Shown here: positions 1 to 8,064 of the stretch, piece by piece
Numbering within the stretch: position 1 is the stretch's first letter
Layout of the letters: every line of letters begins with the position of its first letter
Assembly (NCBI GenBank): GCA_003508755.1
Contig: DNTK01000062.1
Location: 1-21,265, forward strand
Direction of reading: 5' to 3'
Length of the DNA stretch: 21,265 nt
Source of the DNA: Bacteroidales bacterium
Lineage (GTDB): Bacteria; Bacteroidota; Bacteroidia; Bacteroidales; UBA10428
Notes under the pieces: model-generated
Told to the model about the DNA's origin: nothing
The model's database searches: none
What the model saw: the letters and a program-made list of their open reading frames with translations, nothing else
Position numbers and translations under genes: made by a program

Positions 1-459
1 GCTAACAGAAAGCCATTCGGCATTTGTTCATACAATAGGTCTAGGTTATTGGAAAAAACACCCTATTCATATTGATCCGAACTGTAATAATTAAAAATGC
101 ATTTTCATATCGAGTCAGTTTTAATTTATTTCTTGATTCACATGCAGAAACGAAAGTAACTGCAGATTTTAACGAAAGTGTCAGATTCGTTTAATATGAT
201 GTAACGTTTTGTCATCAAGTGTCATCATGAAGGTGCGCAGGTTATGATGTCATAACAAAGATCATGCGTTGCTCGGATATTTATGCATAATAGGATGTAA
301 AGGTATTTGGAAAGAATCTGGTTGGGTATCGAATAACTTTAGTTTATTTATAAAACCAAAGTATAGAATTTGCCTATAGATTTAAGGTTATTCCTTGCCA
401 ATTATTGTTAATGAGGCTTACCTGATTATGACAGATAACGGATTAAAATATGCAAAATT
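1..459. other. Intergenic region without a convincing gene
   Basis: This stretch lies downstream of the WD40-caspase gene. A plus-strand frame is open from base 2 to a TAA at 92-94 and gives 30 residues containing GYWKKHPIHIDP. It could be the C-terminus of a gene entering from the left, but it is too short to judge. From 95 to 459 every frame is broken by stops. The notable content is a cluster of ATGATG/CATCAT half-sites at about 196-256, listed separately. I see no clear hairpin-plus-T-run terminator for the caspase gene. Confidence 0.6.
241..256. promoter_or_regulatory. Perfect 16-base palindrome, possible operator
   Basis: GTTATGA-TG-TCATAAC has two perfect 7-base inverted arms and a 2-base centre. 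Related half-sites lie just to the left: ATGATGT at 196-202, and GTCATC at 211-216 repeated as GTCATCAT at 221-228. CATCAT (223-228) and ATGATG (244-249) are also inverted relative to each other. This resembles a binding site for a dimeric regulator in front of a gene lying left of the window. Function is inferred from symmetry only. Confidence 0.35.
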
Positions 460-3400
460 TTATTTTACAATAACCACCGGAAAATCCTGGCCAAAACTAT
501 AACCGGTAGGGTATTGGGGGGTAAGCATATATTCGTTGGTAAGCTCTGGCACCCTGTCCTCTACATAGCTTTTTAGTTCATTAGCCGTGATTTTCTCATC
601 CATGGTGCCACCGTCAGCCTTTCCTTCGAGTCCTTCGAGCAGTGCATAGGTAAATATTCCATGCCCTAAATCTTTTGCCTCTGAAGCATATTGTATGGCT
701 CCGCTTGCCAATAAAAAGAACGTACCGGTGCTCCTGGCTAGCTGAGCAATGGCTTTTTCACGATGAGCTCCTCTTGTTTGAAATGTTTCCAGCGCTCCTC
801 CCGCCTGGCAGGCATCCAAAACAAACATTTGCTTGCGCGCTGCGATTAGCTTCGACATTTCCAACAATTCATCTGAAGAGATGGCTTTTTGATTTAATTG
901 CTCATCATCGCCATAGAGTTTAGTAACATCATAGGGGATGATAAAAAATTGAGCGTTGGTATTATTCATACTCATGGCACCATGTCCGGCATAATAGAAA
1001 ATAAAAACATCTTCGGGTTTAGCTTTTTGAGCGATTTCATTAAAAGCGGCTTCAATTCCTGCTTTGTCTGCATCGGTATCTTTAATAAAATACTCCTCGA
1101 CCGAATGGAACAGAGTGCCGGCGCTTTTCTTAATCATTTTATTATAAGCCCTGGCATCGTTAATGGCATAATTGAGTTCATAGGCCGGGTTTTTATACTT
1201 ATCTATTCCTACACTTAAAATGTATAGGTTTATTTCGGATTCAATGCCGTCAAAATAGATGGTTTTTGAAACAGGTGGTGATTCGGTTCGTTGGAGATCA
1301 ATTGCGGTAGCTGTAATAGTATTACTTCCGGCCTGAAGCGGAACTTCGATGGTTTCCTGGTATTGCTTTCCTGCTCGTTTAGACGATTTATCAAAGGTCT
1401 GATTTTGTATTAGTTTTCCGTTGTGGTAAATTCTGTATTCATTTATCCCTCCACCCATATCGGTTATGTCAAGTGAAATGGGGATGCTGTTTTTAAACCA
1501 GCTAACTGAATCTGTCTTGTTTATTTCGTTCAGGGTATTATCTGTCAGAATATTCAACTTAATTGCAGGCGTATTTCGAATCAATTGTTGCAAATCAGAA
1601 TCATCGGAACTAAAAACTTCTCCCTGCATTAATCGTTTGATAAGGTTAGGCGAGTAGAATTTTTCAAAAAGAGAGCCCACCGTGATAACCTCTAGCCCCG
1701 AAACATAGTTTACCAGTTTGAGTGCCTCCGGTGAACCATCAAAATAACCCGCCGGATTTTTGGCCAGCCAGTTTTCACGATCGATTTGTATGTAGGTATA
1801 TACCTCTTCATAGCTTGCCAGGTCCCAAATTTTTATTTCTCCGTCAATGCTGCAGGAAATGAGCGTTTTTCCGTTGGATGTAATCATAACTGAAGTAACA
1901 CCACCTGAGTGTCCTTTTAGCGTTTTCAGAACTTTTCCTGTCTCTGAGTCCCAAATTTTTATGGTTCTGTCATTACCTCCTGAAGCAATAAACTTACCAT
2001 CGGGGTGGCAGGCAACTGAAAAAACACCTGAACTGTGGCCGGAGAACTTGTTGAGCAACATGCCCGATAAAAGGTCCCAAACCTTCACTTTTCCATCCAA
2101 ACTGGCAGTAATCATTTTCTTCTGGTCGGGGCTAAAGCAGATATCTGTTACTAAATTGGTATGGCCCACAATATTTCTGAACTCCTTTAAAGCGTCTACC
2201 TCAAATAATTTAAGTTCTTTCCCCAAATCGCTTGAAGCAATGTATAAATCATTCGGTGTAAAGCTTAGGGTGTATGGCGAAACATTCTCGAAGTTCACAT
2301 AATTTATAACCTTTCCTGAACTCGTATTCCACATACGTAAAACGGCATCCCAACTACCACTTACTATTGTTTCGTTATCGCTGCTAAATTTCACATCGAA
2401 TACCAGTTCCTGGTGCCACTTGAAGGTGCGAATAAGATTGCCCGTAGCGACCTCCCAGAGTTTTATTGTTCTATCACCACTTCCGGTAATTAACCTTTTT
2501 CCATCGTTACTGAAATCGGAGCAAATAACTGTTTTTTTATGGCCCTGAAATATTTTATCAATCTTTCCGGTCTCAATATTAAAGAGCAATGCCACCGAAT
2601 CAATATCGCCTTTTAAGAGATGCTTGCCGGTGGGACTCAGGGTAATTTTTGGTTTATAGCTTAAGTAACGGATGATAGGAGAGTCGTACCAGTTGCCCTC
2701 ATCAAATTTCATCCCATTGGTCGGATCTTGGTTCAGGTAGCCTTTAAATACCTTGTCAGTTTTCCCGGAGGTAACATTCCAAAGTGCAGCAGTATTGCGG
2801 GCATTTGTTGTAAGCAAGTATTTGCCATCGGGACTAAATGCAGGTTTGCATTCCAGTCCATCGAATGATAAGTTCAATGCCTGGGTTCCTGTTTGAATAT
2901 TCCACACCCATACCTTATCGTCGGCACGCACAAAAACATGCTTATTATCGGGACTAAACGCTACGTCATCCAACCAATTATCGTCCAGTTCGAACGCTCT
3001 AATCATTTTGCCCTTTCGGGCATCCCATATCACTAAACCGGCGTACTTGGATACGGTAGCCAGGTACTTGCTGTTTGGACTAAAAGCGATGAGTGTTTTG
3101 CATCCATCGCATATTTTTTCTTCATTGGGGTCAAGTTCATATAACTGCTCTCCGTTTTCCAGCTTGTAAAGTAGTGCCTTCTTTTTTGCTGTACCAATGG
3201 CAATGTATTCATTATCTGGACTTATTGCGAAGTTAACAGCCTTATCGACCGTAAGAGTTTTTGAGTTTATACTGTCGGCTAAGTCAATAAAGTAAGCTGT
3301 TTTGTAGTTGCCATAACTCAATATTTTGGATCCATCACTGGAAAACCATTGCCCTGTTATTTCTGCACTATAATCCTTTTTTAAGGTTCTTACCAATTCT

Positions 3401-3852
3401 CCCGACACTATGTTCCATAGCATGATTTGATCCCGGTCGTCTTCGGTAAGGATATATTTTCTGTCCGGACTAAAAACAGCTTTGAACATACGCTCTTTGG
3501 TGGGTCCGAATTGCTGAATTACCTTACCGGTTTTAATTTCATAAATAATGGCTTTATTGTCCTGAGAACTTGATAATAGCCACTGACCATCCTTGCTGAA
3601 ACTTATTGAGCGAATAACACCCTGGTGTTGGGCAAAAGTCCTGATTTCCATGCCTGTGGCAGTGTTCCAAAGCTTAACGGTATGGTCAAAACTACCGGTT
3701 GCCACATACTTACCACTAGGGTGATAAGCTACACAGGATATTTTTCGTGCATGACCTTTTTGAAGTACGGTTTCGATATGGTTTTGACCGCTACACCAAA
3801 CAGCGAAAACACTATTTAACCATATTATCAGGATTATTCTTACACTATACAT
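460..3852 (-). CDS. Exported WD40-repeat protein with C-terminal caspase-like (C14) protease domain
   Basis: The 1130-residue protein starts with a signal peptide (residues 1-23, ending CSGQ; the Cys context is not a good lipobox), so it probably acts outside the cytoplasm. Residues about 25-680 hold many WD40 blades, many with the FSPD/GKY and IWD/LWN signatures, enough for about two propellers. Residues about 760-865 look like an Ig-like linker. The caspase-like domain is at about 875-1115. Its catalytic dyad is visible as His957 in YYAGHGA and Cys1015 in LDACQAGG, with the family's ND(A)R-type helix near 898-901. The architecture is a known Bacteroidota/cyanobacterial metacaspase-type fusion. 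The substrate is unknown. The gene starts one base after the stop of the TPR-phosphatase gene, so the two are almost certainly co-transcribed and probably translationally coupled. Confidence 0.93.
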   Translation of the reverse strand: MYSVRIILIIWLNSVFAVWCSGQNHIETVLQKGHARKISCVAYHPSGKYVATGSFDHTVKLWNTATGMEIRTFAQHQGVIRSISFSKDGQWLLSSSQDNKAIIYEIKTGKVIQQFGPTKERMFKAVFSPDRKYILTEDDRDQIMLWNIVSGELVRTLKKDYSAEITGQWFSSDGSKILSYGNYKTAYFIDLADSINSKTLTVDKAVNFAISPDNEYIAIGTAKKKALLYKLENGEQLYELDPNEEKICDGCKTLIAFSPNSKYLATVSKYAGLVIWDARKGKMIRAFELDDNWLDDVAFSPDNKHVFVRADDKVWVWNIQTGTQALNLSFDGLECKPAFSPDGKYLLTTNARNTAALWNVTSGKTDKVFKGYLNQDPTNGMKFDEGNWYDSPIIRYLSYKPKITLSPTGKHLLKGDIDSVALLFNIETGKIDKIFQGHKKTVICSDFSNDGKRLITGSGDRTIKLWEVATGNLIRTFKWHQELVFDVKFSSDNETIVSGSWDAVLRMWNTSSGKVINYVNFENVSPYTLSFTPNDLYIASSDLGKELKLFEVDALKEFRNIVGHTNLVTDICFSPDQKKMITASLDGKVKVWDLLSGMLLNKFSGHSSGVFSVACHPDGKFIASGGNDRTIKIWDSETGKVLKTLKGHSGGVTSVMITSNGKTLISCSIDGEIKIWDLASYEEVYTYIQIDRENWLAKNPAGYFDGSPEALKLVNYVSGLEVITVGSLFEKFYSPNLIKRLMQGEVFSSDDSDLQQLIRNTPAIKLNILTDNTLNEINKTDSVSWFKNSIPISLDITDMGGGINEYRIYHNGKLIQNQTFDKSSKRAGKQYQETIEVPLQAGSNTITATAIDLQRTESPPVSKTIYFDGIESEINLYILSVGIDKYKNPAYELNYAINDARAYNKMIKKSAGTLFHSVEEYFIKDTDADKAGIEAAFNEIAQKAKPEDVFIFYYAGHGAMSMNNTNAQFFIIPYDVTKLYGDDEQLNQKAISSDELLEMSKLIAARKQMFVLDACQAGGALETFQTRGAHREKAIAQLARSTGTFFLLASGAIQYASEAKDLGHGIFTYALLEGLEGKADGGTMDEKITANELKSYVEDRVPELTNEYMLTPQYPTGYSFGQDFPVVIVK

Positions 3853-3853
3853 C

Positions 3854-5986
3854 TTAGTTAATTTTAAAACCTACAATCAGAATGTCATCTATTTGCTCTT
3901 CATTTTCCATCCAGGTTTCAATCTCATTATCAAGTCGGCGAAATTGCTCTGACATGGGGAGTTTATGAATCTCGAGCAGTAGATTTTGCAGGCGTTTGAT
4001 CATAAATTTTCGGCCATCGCTACCGCCAAACTGATCGGCATACCCATCAGAAAACATATAGAAGCAGCGGGGATACTGCTTATACTCCAGGAGGTGTTTG
4101 GTAAAACTCAAATCATCGTAATGGCTAAAACCAATGGGAAGCTTGTCACCTTTAATTCGTGTTGCTTCTCCGTTTTCGATAACCACAAGGGGGTTTTTTG
4201 CTCCAGCAAAAGCAACATCTTTGGTTATTAAATCGATGCTGCAAAGTGCCATATCCATACCATCCCTATTCTCTGTTTCTTCCTGCTTTAAGGCCACCTT
4301 TACATCTGTGCTTAAGCGTTCAAGAATTTCTTCGGGAGCGGTAATCCCGTCATGAAGAATTATCTGGTTTAAAAAGGAATTGCCCAGCATGCTCATAAAG
4401 GCGCCTGGCACTCCATGACCAGTGCAGTCAATGGCCGATACAATAAATTTGTTTCCTGTTTTACCAAACCAGTAAAAATCACCACTTACAATATCCTTGG
4501 GTTTAAAAAGAATAAAAGCATCATCGAGCTGTTGGTTAAGTTCAGCCACATCGCTTAATAAGGATTCCTGGATGCGTTTGGCATAGGTAATACTATCGGT
4601 AAGGTTTAGGTTCTTTTCTTCTATCTCTTTTTTCTGAGTTGCTATCTGGGTGTTTTGTTCGTTTAGTAATGTGTTTTTATGAGAAATGATTTTGTTGGTT
4701 CTGCGTTTCGAACGGTATAACAAATAAAGAATAACCACAATGGTTAATACAAAAACAATTACTCCTATCAGGGAATAGCCCAATGACTTTTGTCTCTGGA
4801 TGGTAAGTGCCAGAATCTTGTTTTCCTTTTCTTTCTTTTCGGTTTCGAATTGAATACTTAAACGCTCAACTACCTTCCGGGTATTTTCGTTTGATACTGA
4901 ATCGGCATAAGCCTTATGCAACTTGTGGTAATTAAAGGCATTCCTAAAATCGGCTTTCGCGGAATACAATTGATAGAGTATTTTATAGCTTTCGCTTAAA
5001 ATTTCCTTATCGTTTATGGCCAATGCAACCGGAATACTCTTTAGAATATACCGTTCGGATTCTACATATTTGTCTTGTTGAAACATGACACTTCCAAGCC
5101 TGAGGTAAGTGAGTGCAATGCCCTTGTTATCGTTTACAAGAATTTTAAAACCCAAGGCCGATGAGTAGTTATCTACAGCCTGCTTGTATTGGTTTTGTAA
5201 AGCATGCGCAAGACCAATCTGATTGTAGCAATTTCCTATTCCTGCTTTATCGGAAAGCTGTTGTTTTATCGACAAGGCCTCATTAAAAAGTTGAATTGCT
5301 TCAACATAGTTTTTTTGAATCAGGTAGATATCTCCGATAGAATAGATGCTTTCAGAAAGTTCCAGTTGCGATTCAAGTTCGCTGTAGTTAACTTTTGCCA
5401 CAAGAAAATACTTTAGCGCAATACCAGGTTTATCGAGTTTCCGGTACAAGCTTCCCAAATTGTAATTTCCATGTGCTATTTCAACTTTGTTTCCGGTTTC
5501 TTCTGCCAGCTTAATCGATTCAAGACGATATTCCAAAGCCTTTTCAAAAATACCCCATTCCTGGAATATAAGGGCAACAATATTTAACGAGGCGGAAATA
5601 TTTTCCGCTTGATTCAGGCTTCGATCAATTTCTAGCGCTCTTAAACCATATTCTAAAGCGGTATTGTAAAGTCCTTTTTTCAGATACACGAGGCTTAAAT
5701 TATAAACCACTGGTGAAAGCGCTTCCGGCTTAGAAATTTCTTCCGCAATACCTGCAGCTTTTTTATAATAGTATATGGCACTATCAAATTTATTCAGTTG
5801 CTGAAAGATATTTCCGATTTCTTTGTAGGTAGTTATTTGCTGGGGAAAGTTATTTGGTGTAAGCGACTGTTGTGCTGAATCTATTTTTTGCCGCAAGGCA
5901 TGGTTTGTTTCATTAACCTGGCCAACACCAGCTAATGGTAAAAGAACAAATAAGAGGCCTGCATACGCGGACTTAAATTTTATCAT
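3854..5986 (-). CDS. TPR sensor protein with SpoIIE-type PP2C phosphatase domain
   Basis: I chose the ATG at 5986 (710 residues) because it begins a signal peptide ending LAGVGQ; the frame stays open to 6037 but that extension crosses the divergent promoter region. Residues about 40-370 are TPR repeats, expected in the periplasm. Residues about 402-425 form one transmembrane helix followed by a Lys/Glu-rich coiled coil. Residues about 485-710 form a SpoIIE/PP2C Ser/Thr phosphatase with all metal motifs: GDFYW (502-506), DCTGHGVPG (from 520), RDGMDMA (from 574), SDGYADQ (from 646) and the terminal IDDILIVGF. This layout is common in Bacteroidota and is thought to pass an envelope signal to a cytoplasmic phosphatase, perhaps acting on an anti-sigma antagonist. 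Its target is not encoded here. It is the first gene of a two-gene unit with the WD40-caspase. Confidence 0.93.
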   Translation of the reverse strand: MIKFKSAYAGLLFVLLPLAGVGQVNETNHALRQKIDSAQQSLTPNNFPQQITTYKEIGNIFQQLNKFDSAIYYYKKAAGIAEEISKPEALSPVVYNLSLVYLKKGLYNTALEYGLRALEIDRSLNQAENISASLNIVALIFQEWGIFEKALEYRLESIKLAEETGNKVEIAHGNYNLGSLYRKLDKPGIALKYFLVAKVNYSELESQLELSESIYSIGDIYLIQKNYVEAIQLFNEALSIKQQLSDKAGIGNCYNQIGLAHALQNQYKQAVDNYSSALGFKILVNDNKGIALTYLRLGSVMFQQDKYVESERYILKSIPVALAINDKEILSESYKILYQLYSAKADFRNAFNYHKLHKAYADSVSNENTRKVVERLSIQFETEKKEKENKILALTIQRQKSLGYSLIGVIVFVLTIVVILYLLYRSKRRTNKIISHKNTLLNEQNTQIATQKKEIEEKNLNLTDSITYAKRIQESLLSDVAELNQQLDDAFILFKPKDIVSGDFYWFGKTGNKFIVSAIDCTGHGVPGAFMSMLGNSFLNQIILHDGITAPEEILERLSTDVKVALKQEETENRDGMDMALCSIDLITKDVAFAGAKNPLVVIENGEATRIKGDKLPIGFSHYDDLSFTKHLLEYKQYPRCFYMFSDGYADQFGGSDGRKFMIKRLQNLLLEIHKLPMSEQFRRLDNEIETWMENEEQIDDILIVGFKIN

Positions 5987-6081
5987 AATATGCAAGATAG
6001 CTATTTCAAAATCAAAATGATTTAGCGTGATTGACAATTTTATTACTAAATTGTAGGGTAGTTACCATTATAATGCTTCTC
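5987..6081. promoter_or_regulatory. Divergent promoter region
   Basis: These 95 AT-rich bases separate the minus-strand phosphatase start (5986) from the plus-strand start (6082), so promoters for both must lie here or overlap the starts. For the plus strand, TTGACAATTTT near 6030 followed by TAAATTG near 6047 roughly resembles the Bacteroidota -33/-7 elements (TTTG and TAnnTTTG), with mismatches. No palindrome stands out. The function follows from gene layout; the element positions are uncertain. Confidence 0.45.
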
Positions 6082-6900
6082 ATGAAGAAATTGATTGCTG
6101 TTTCAGGGTTGACCATGTTACTTATTGTTTCTTTTGCTCAGAATACACCAGGATATTCTGCCATGATTCTGGATCTGCAAGGCGAAGGAATAATGAAACG
6201 GGGTAATGAGGAAATTCCCCTTGAACTTCCACAGCGCTATATGCCAGGCGATGTGCTAAGAGTGCGCCAAGGGAATGCCATTGTTATGTTATTTTCGGGG
6301 CTGGAAGTTCCCCTCTCGGCCGTTTCGGATTATACCATACCGGCGGAGGAGGTTATGGCTTCGAACGAGTTACAAGCAATGGCCAATACCGATAAAGAGG
6401 AGCTTAGCCTGCTGTCGCAATCGGGAACAGCCTACCGTATTCGTGGCGAAAGCATTGTTTTTCCAAGAACTTCGAAAGTACTGAAACCTGAAAACATGGT
6501 GCTAAGAATTAACACCGATAGTATGCCCGACTTTTCATGGAACTTAAGGATAATCGATGCTTTTTCACAAAAAGAAGTATACCGGCAGGAGAATATAACC
6601 GATTCGCTGGTATCTCTGGCTGAAGCACCTCTATTAGATGGTAAATCCTATTATTATTTGTTGGGAAATATGACTTATTCTAAACCTGAGATGGGTTCCA
6701 TTATCATTGCAAAAAAGAATGAACAAATGTCAGATTTTCCTGATAACCCGGTTGATCACTATACCAATCTTTCGATTATCTCAGCTTATTATAATAAAAA
6801 ATATTACTTTGCTGCCCTTAACTATATCGAAGCCTGCATAGAGCGATATCCCGAATTTGAGATATACCGGAAAATGATGGATAATTTATTGGCGGAGTGA
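6082..6900 (+). CDS. Exported protein with FecR-like N-terminal half
   Basis: The ATG at 6082 (272 residues, MKKLIAVSG...) is preferred because it gives a clean signal peptide cleaved near SFAQ; in-frame ATGs or alternatives upstream at 6073 and 6031 would put extra residues in front of it. Residues about 25-85 (GEGIMKRGNEEIPL... GDVLRVRQGNAIVMLFSG) resemble the beta-rich FecR-type domain in which a stimulus-dependent surface protein displays ordered strands. Residues about 110-210 look beta-rich. The last 45 residues are helical and TPR-like (YYNKKYYFAALNYIEACIERYP). There is no sigma/anti-sigma gene next to it, so it is not a standard FecR. It is divergent from the phosphatase/caspase pair and may be a partner or target of it (inference). 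It ends two bases from the convergent gene at 6903. Confidence 0.8.
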   Translation: MKKLIAVSGLTMLLIVSFAQNTPGYSAMILDLQGEGIMKRGNEEIPLELPQRYMPGDVLRVRQGNAIVMLFSGLEVPLSAVSDYTIPAEEVMASNELQAMANTDKEELSLLSQSGTAYRIRGESIVFPRTSKVLKPENMVLRINTDSMPDFSWNLRIIDAFSQKEVYRQENITDSLVSLAEAPLLDGKSYYYLLGNMTYSKPEMGSIIIAKKNEQMSDFPDNPVDHYTNLSIISAYYNKKYYFAALNYIEACIERYPEFEIYRKMMDNLLAE

Positions 6901-6902
6901 AG

Positions 6903-7106
6903 CTAATTCTGGTTATCACCATCGGTTTCTGAATGTGCTGAATCGATTTCTGGTTTCCGAAGAATAAAGTAAAGCGGAAGAAATACGATCAAGAGTAAAA
7001 AAACCCCAAAAGCCCAAGCCCAGGCATTCATTCCTCGTTTTTGGGCATCCTTAGCCACAAGAATTGCTACAACCAATGCAATAATAATACCTATGAAGTT
7101 TTCCAT
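6903..7106 (-). CDS. Small membrane protein, 67 residues
   Basis: Two predicted transmembrane segments (residues about 3-17 and 29-49) flank a short loop with KDAQKRGMN, and the helix pair ends in YFILRKPE. This matches a widespread family of tiny bacterial membrane proteins of unknown function with the pattern A-K-D-A-x-K-R-G-M and a final RKP. The acidic polar tail (DSAHSETDGDNQ) is expected on the cytoplasmic side. It lies 92 bases after the TPR gene in the same direction, so it may be the last gene of the operon or have its own promoter. It meets the plus-strand FecR-like gene tail to tail. Confidence 0.75.
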   Translation of the reverse strand: MENFIGIIIALVVAILVAKDAQKRGMNAWAWAFGVFLLLIVFLPLYFILRKPEIDSAHSETDGDNQN

Positions 7107-7198
7107 ATTCTTTGAAAATAAAACAATAACTTTTTGCGGGTGAATATAGAATAATAATTGGAATAACCAGTCATTCTATTGAAGCAACCACTGCTTAG
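7107..7198. other. Short spacer, no gene seen
   Basis: These 92 bases separate the TPR gene from the small membrane protein gene. I see an AAGCA/TGCTT pairing near 7177-7195 but no T-run on the minus strand after it, so I do not call a terminator. No reading frame of interest is present. Confidence 0.5.
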
Positions 7199-7822
7199 TT
7201 ATTGTTCCATCAATTTAATTCCTTCCATTGCCGAAGAACCAGTTGGAGTATTCATTAGCGCTTTAGTAAAAAGCACTTTGGCCTGTCTGTATTTTTTCAA
7301 TTGGTAATTGGTCCAGGCAAACATAACCAGGGCATCATAATCGAAGGGATAAAGATTTACCACTTTTTCAAAATAACTTTCGGCAGTCAGATAATCTTTT
7401 TGGCCATAATAAATGAGGCCCAATCGATGCAATGCTATTGAGTTATTGGGAGCAATCTCAAGAATTTTTTCATATTGAGAAATTACACTGCTCCAGTTTC
7501 CCAGGGCTGCCTGTGGTAACACAATACCAAACCTGGGTTCAATGGCATAGGGTTTTTGTTTAATGGCCAGACTGTAGTAAGCGTGCGACTCGTTAAATAA
7601 GCCAGATGAGTAGGTTAGCCATCCAAGACGGAGATTGATTTCATAGGTATTTTCGTCATATACATTTTTAAGATCCAATATAGCATCGGACAGGTTGCCG
7701 GATGCTTCGTGCAGATAGCTGTTTTGAAATGCTTCGATGGTTTTATCCAAAACTTGTGAATAACCAAAAAGCGTTGTTATACTTAGTATTACTGCCAAAG
7801 CCAACATTCTTAAAATTTCCAT
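7199..7822 (-). CDS. Exported TPR protein
   Basis: The 207-residue product has a signal peptide (residues 1-23, ending FGYSQ) and then about four to five TPR units through to residue 200, for example GNLSDAILDLKNVY, NWSSVISQYEKILEIAPNN, KDYLTAESYFEKVVNLYP and KKYRQAKVLFTKAL. It has no enzyme domain, so a scaffold or assembly role in the periplasm is likely. Its ATG at 7822 overlaps the end of the upstream barrel reading frame by 13 bases (7810-7822), and a perfect AGGAGG lies six bases before the ATG, inside that frame. The arrangement implies it was translationally coupled to the intact barrel gene. Its own ribosome binding site should let it be made despite the upstream TAA. Confidence 0.88.
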   Translation of the reverse strand: MEILRMLALAVILSITTLFGYSQVLDKTIEAFQNSYLHEASGNLSDAILDLKNVYDENTYEINLRLGWLTYSSGLFNESHAYYSLAIKQKPYAIEPRFGIVLPQAALGNWSSVISQYEKILEIAPNNSIALHRLGLIYYGQKDYLTAESYFEKVVNLYPFDYDALVMFAWTNYQLKKYRQAKVLFTKALMNTPTGSSAMEGIKLMEQ

Positions 7823-8064
7823 TGTATACCTCCTGTTATTGTTTGATAATTAAACTTTTTTGTATTGAGTGGGTTGAGTGGATCGTTTTCAGGGACAAAT
7901 ATGCTTTCTGACTGGTAATAATTATAGGCCATATAAATTGAGATCTCAGGCCTATATAATGGGATTATTAGAGTTGCACCGGAAATCCTGTTGTGAGTCT
8001 CAAGACTGTTATAGACCAGCTCAGAAAAAGAGTCGTAGAAGTTATTAAAAGGCCCCCGGGTTTC
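7810..8064 (-). pseudogene. In-frame continuation of the barrel gene after an internal TAA
   Basis: Directly after the TAA at 8065-8067 the same frame continues for 84 codons to a TAA at 7810-7812. It reads as barrel sequence: ETRGPFNNFYDSF, then strands such as ISGATLIIPLYRPEISIYMAYNYY, and it ends GGIQWKF. An aromatic residue, usually Phe, at the very end is the outer-membrane assembly signal of beta-barrels, and the upstream open frame lacks it. No start codon with good context is present, so it is best read as the cut-off end of the upstream gene rather than its own gene. Confidence 0.85.
7829..7834 (-). promoter_or_regulatory. Strong ribosome binding site of the TPR gene
   Basis: AGGAGG on the minus strand, six bases before the ATG at 7822, lies within the last codons of the barrel frame. 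Many Bacteroidota genes lack such a site, so it supports independent or re-initiated translation of the TPR gene. Confidence 0.7.

Noticed and set aside
2..94. C-terminal end of a plus-strand gene entering from the left
   Set aside because: Only 30 residues are visible and no family is recognisable, so it is mentioned in the intergenic entry but not called.
5987..6037. N-terminal extension of the TPR-phosphatase gene
   Set aside because: The added residues precede a normal signal peptide and run into the divergent promoter region.
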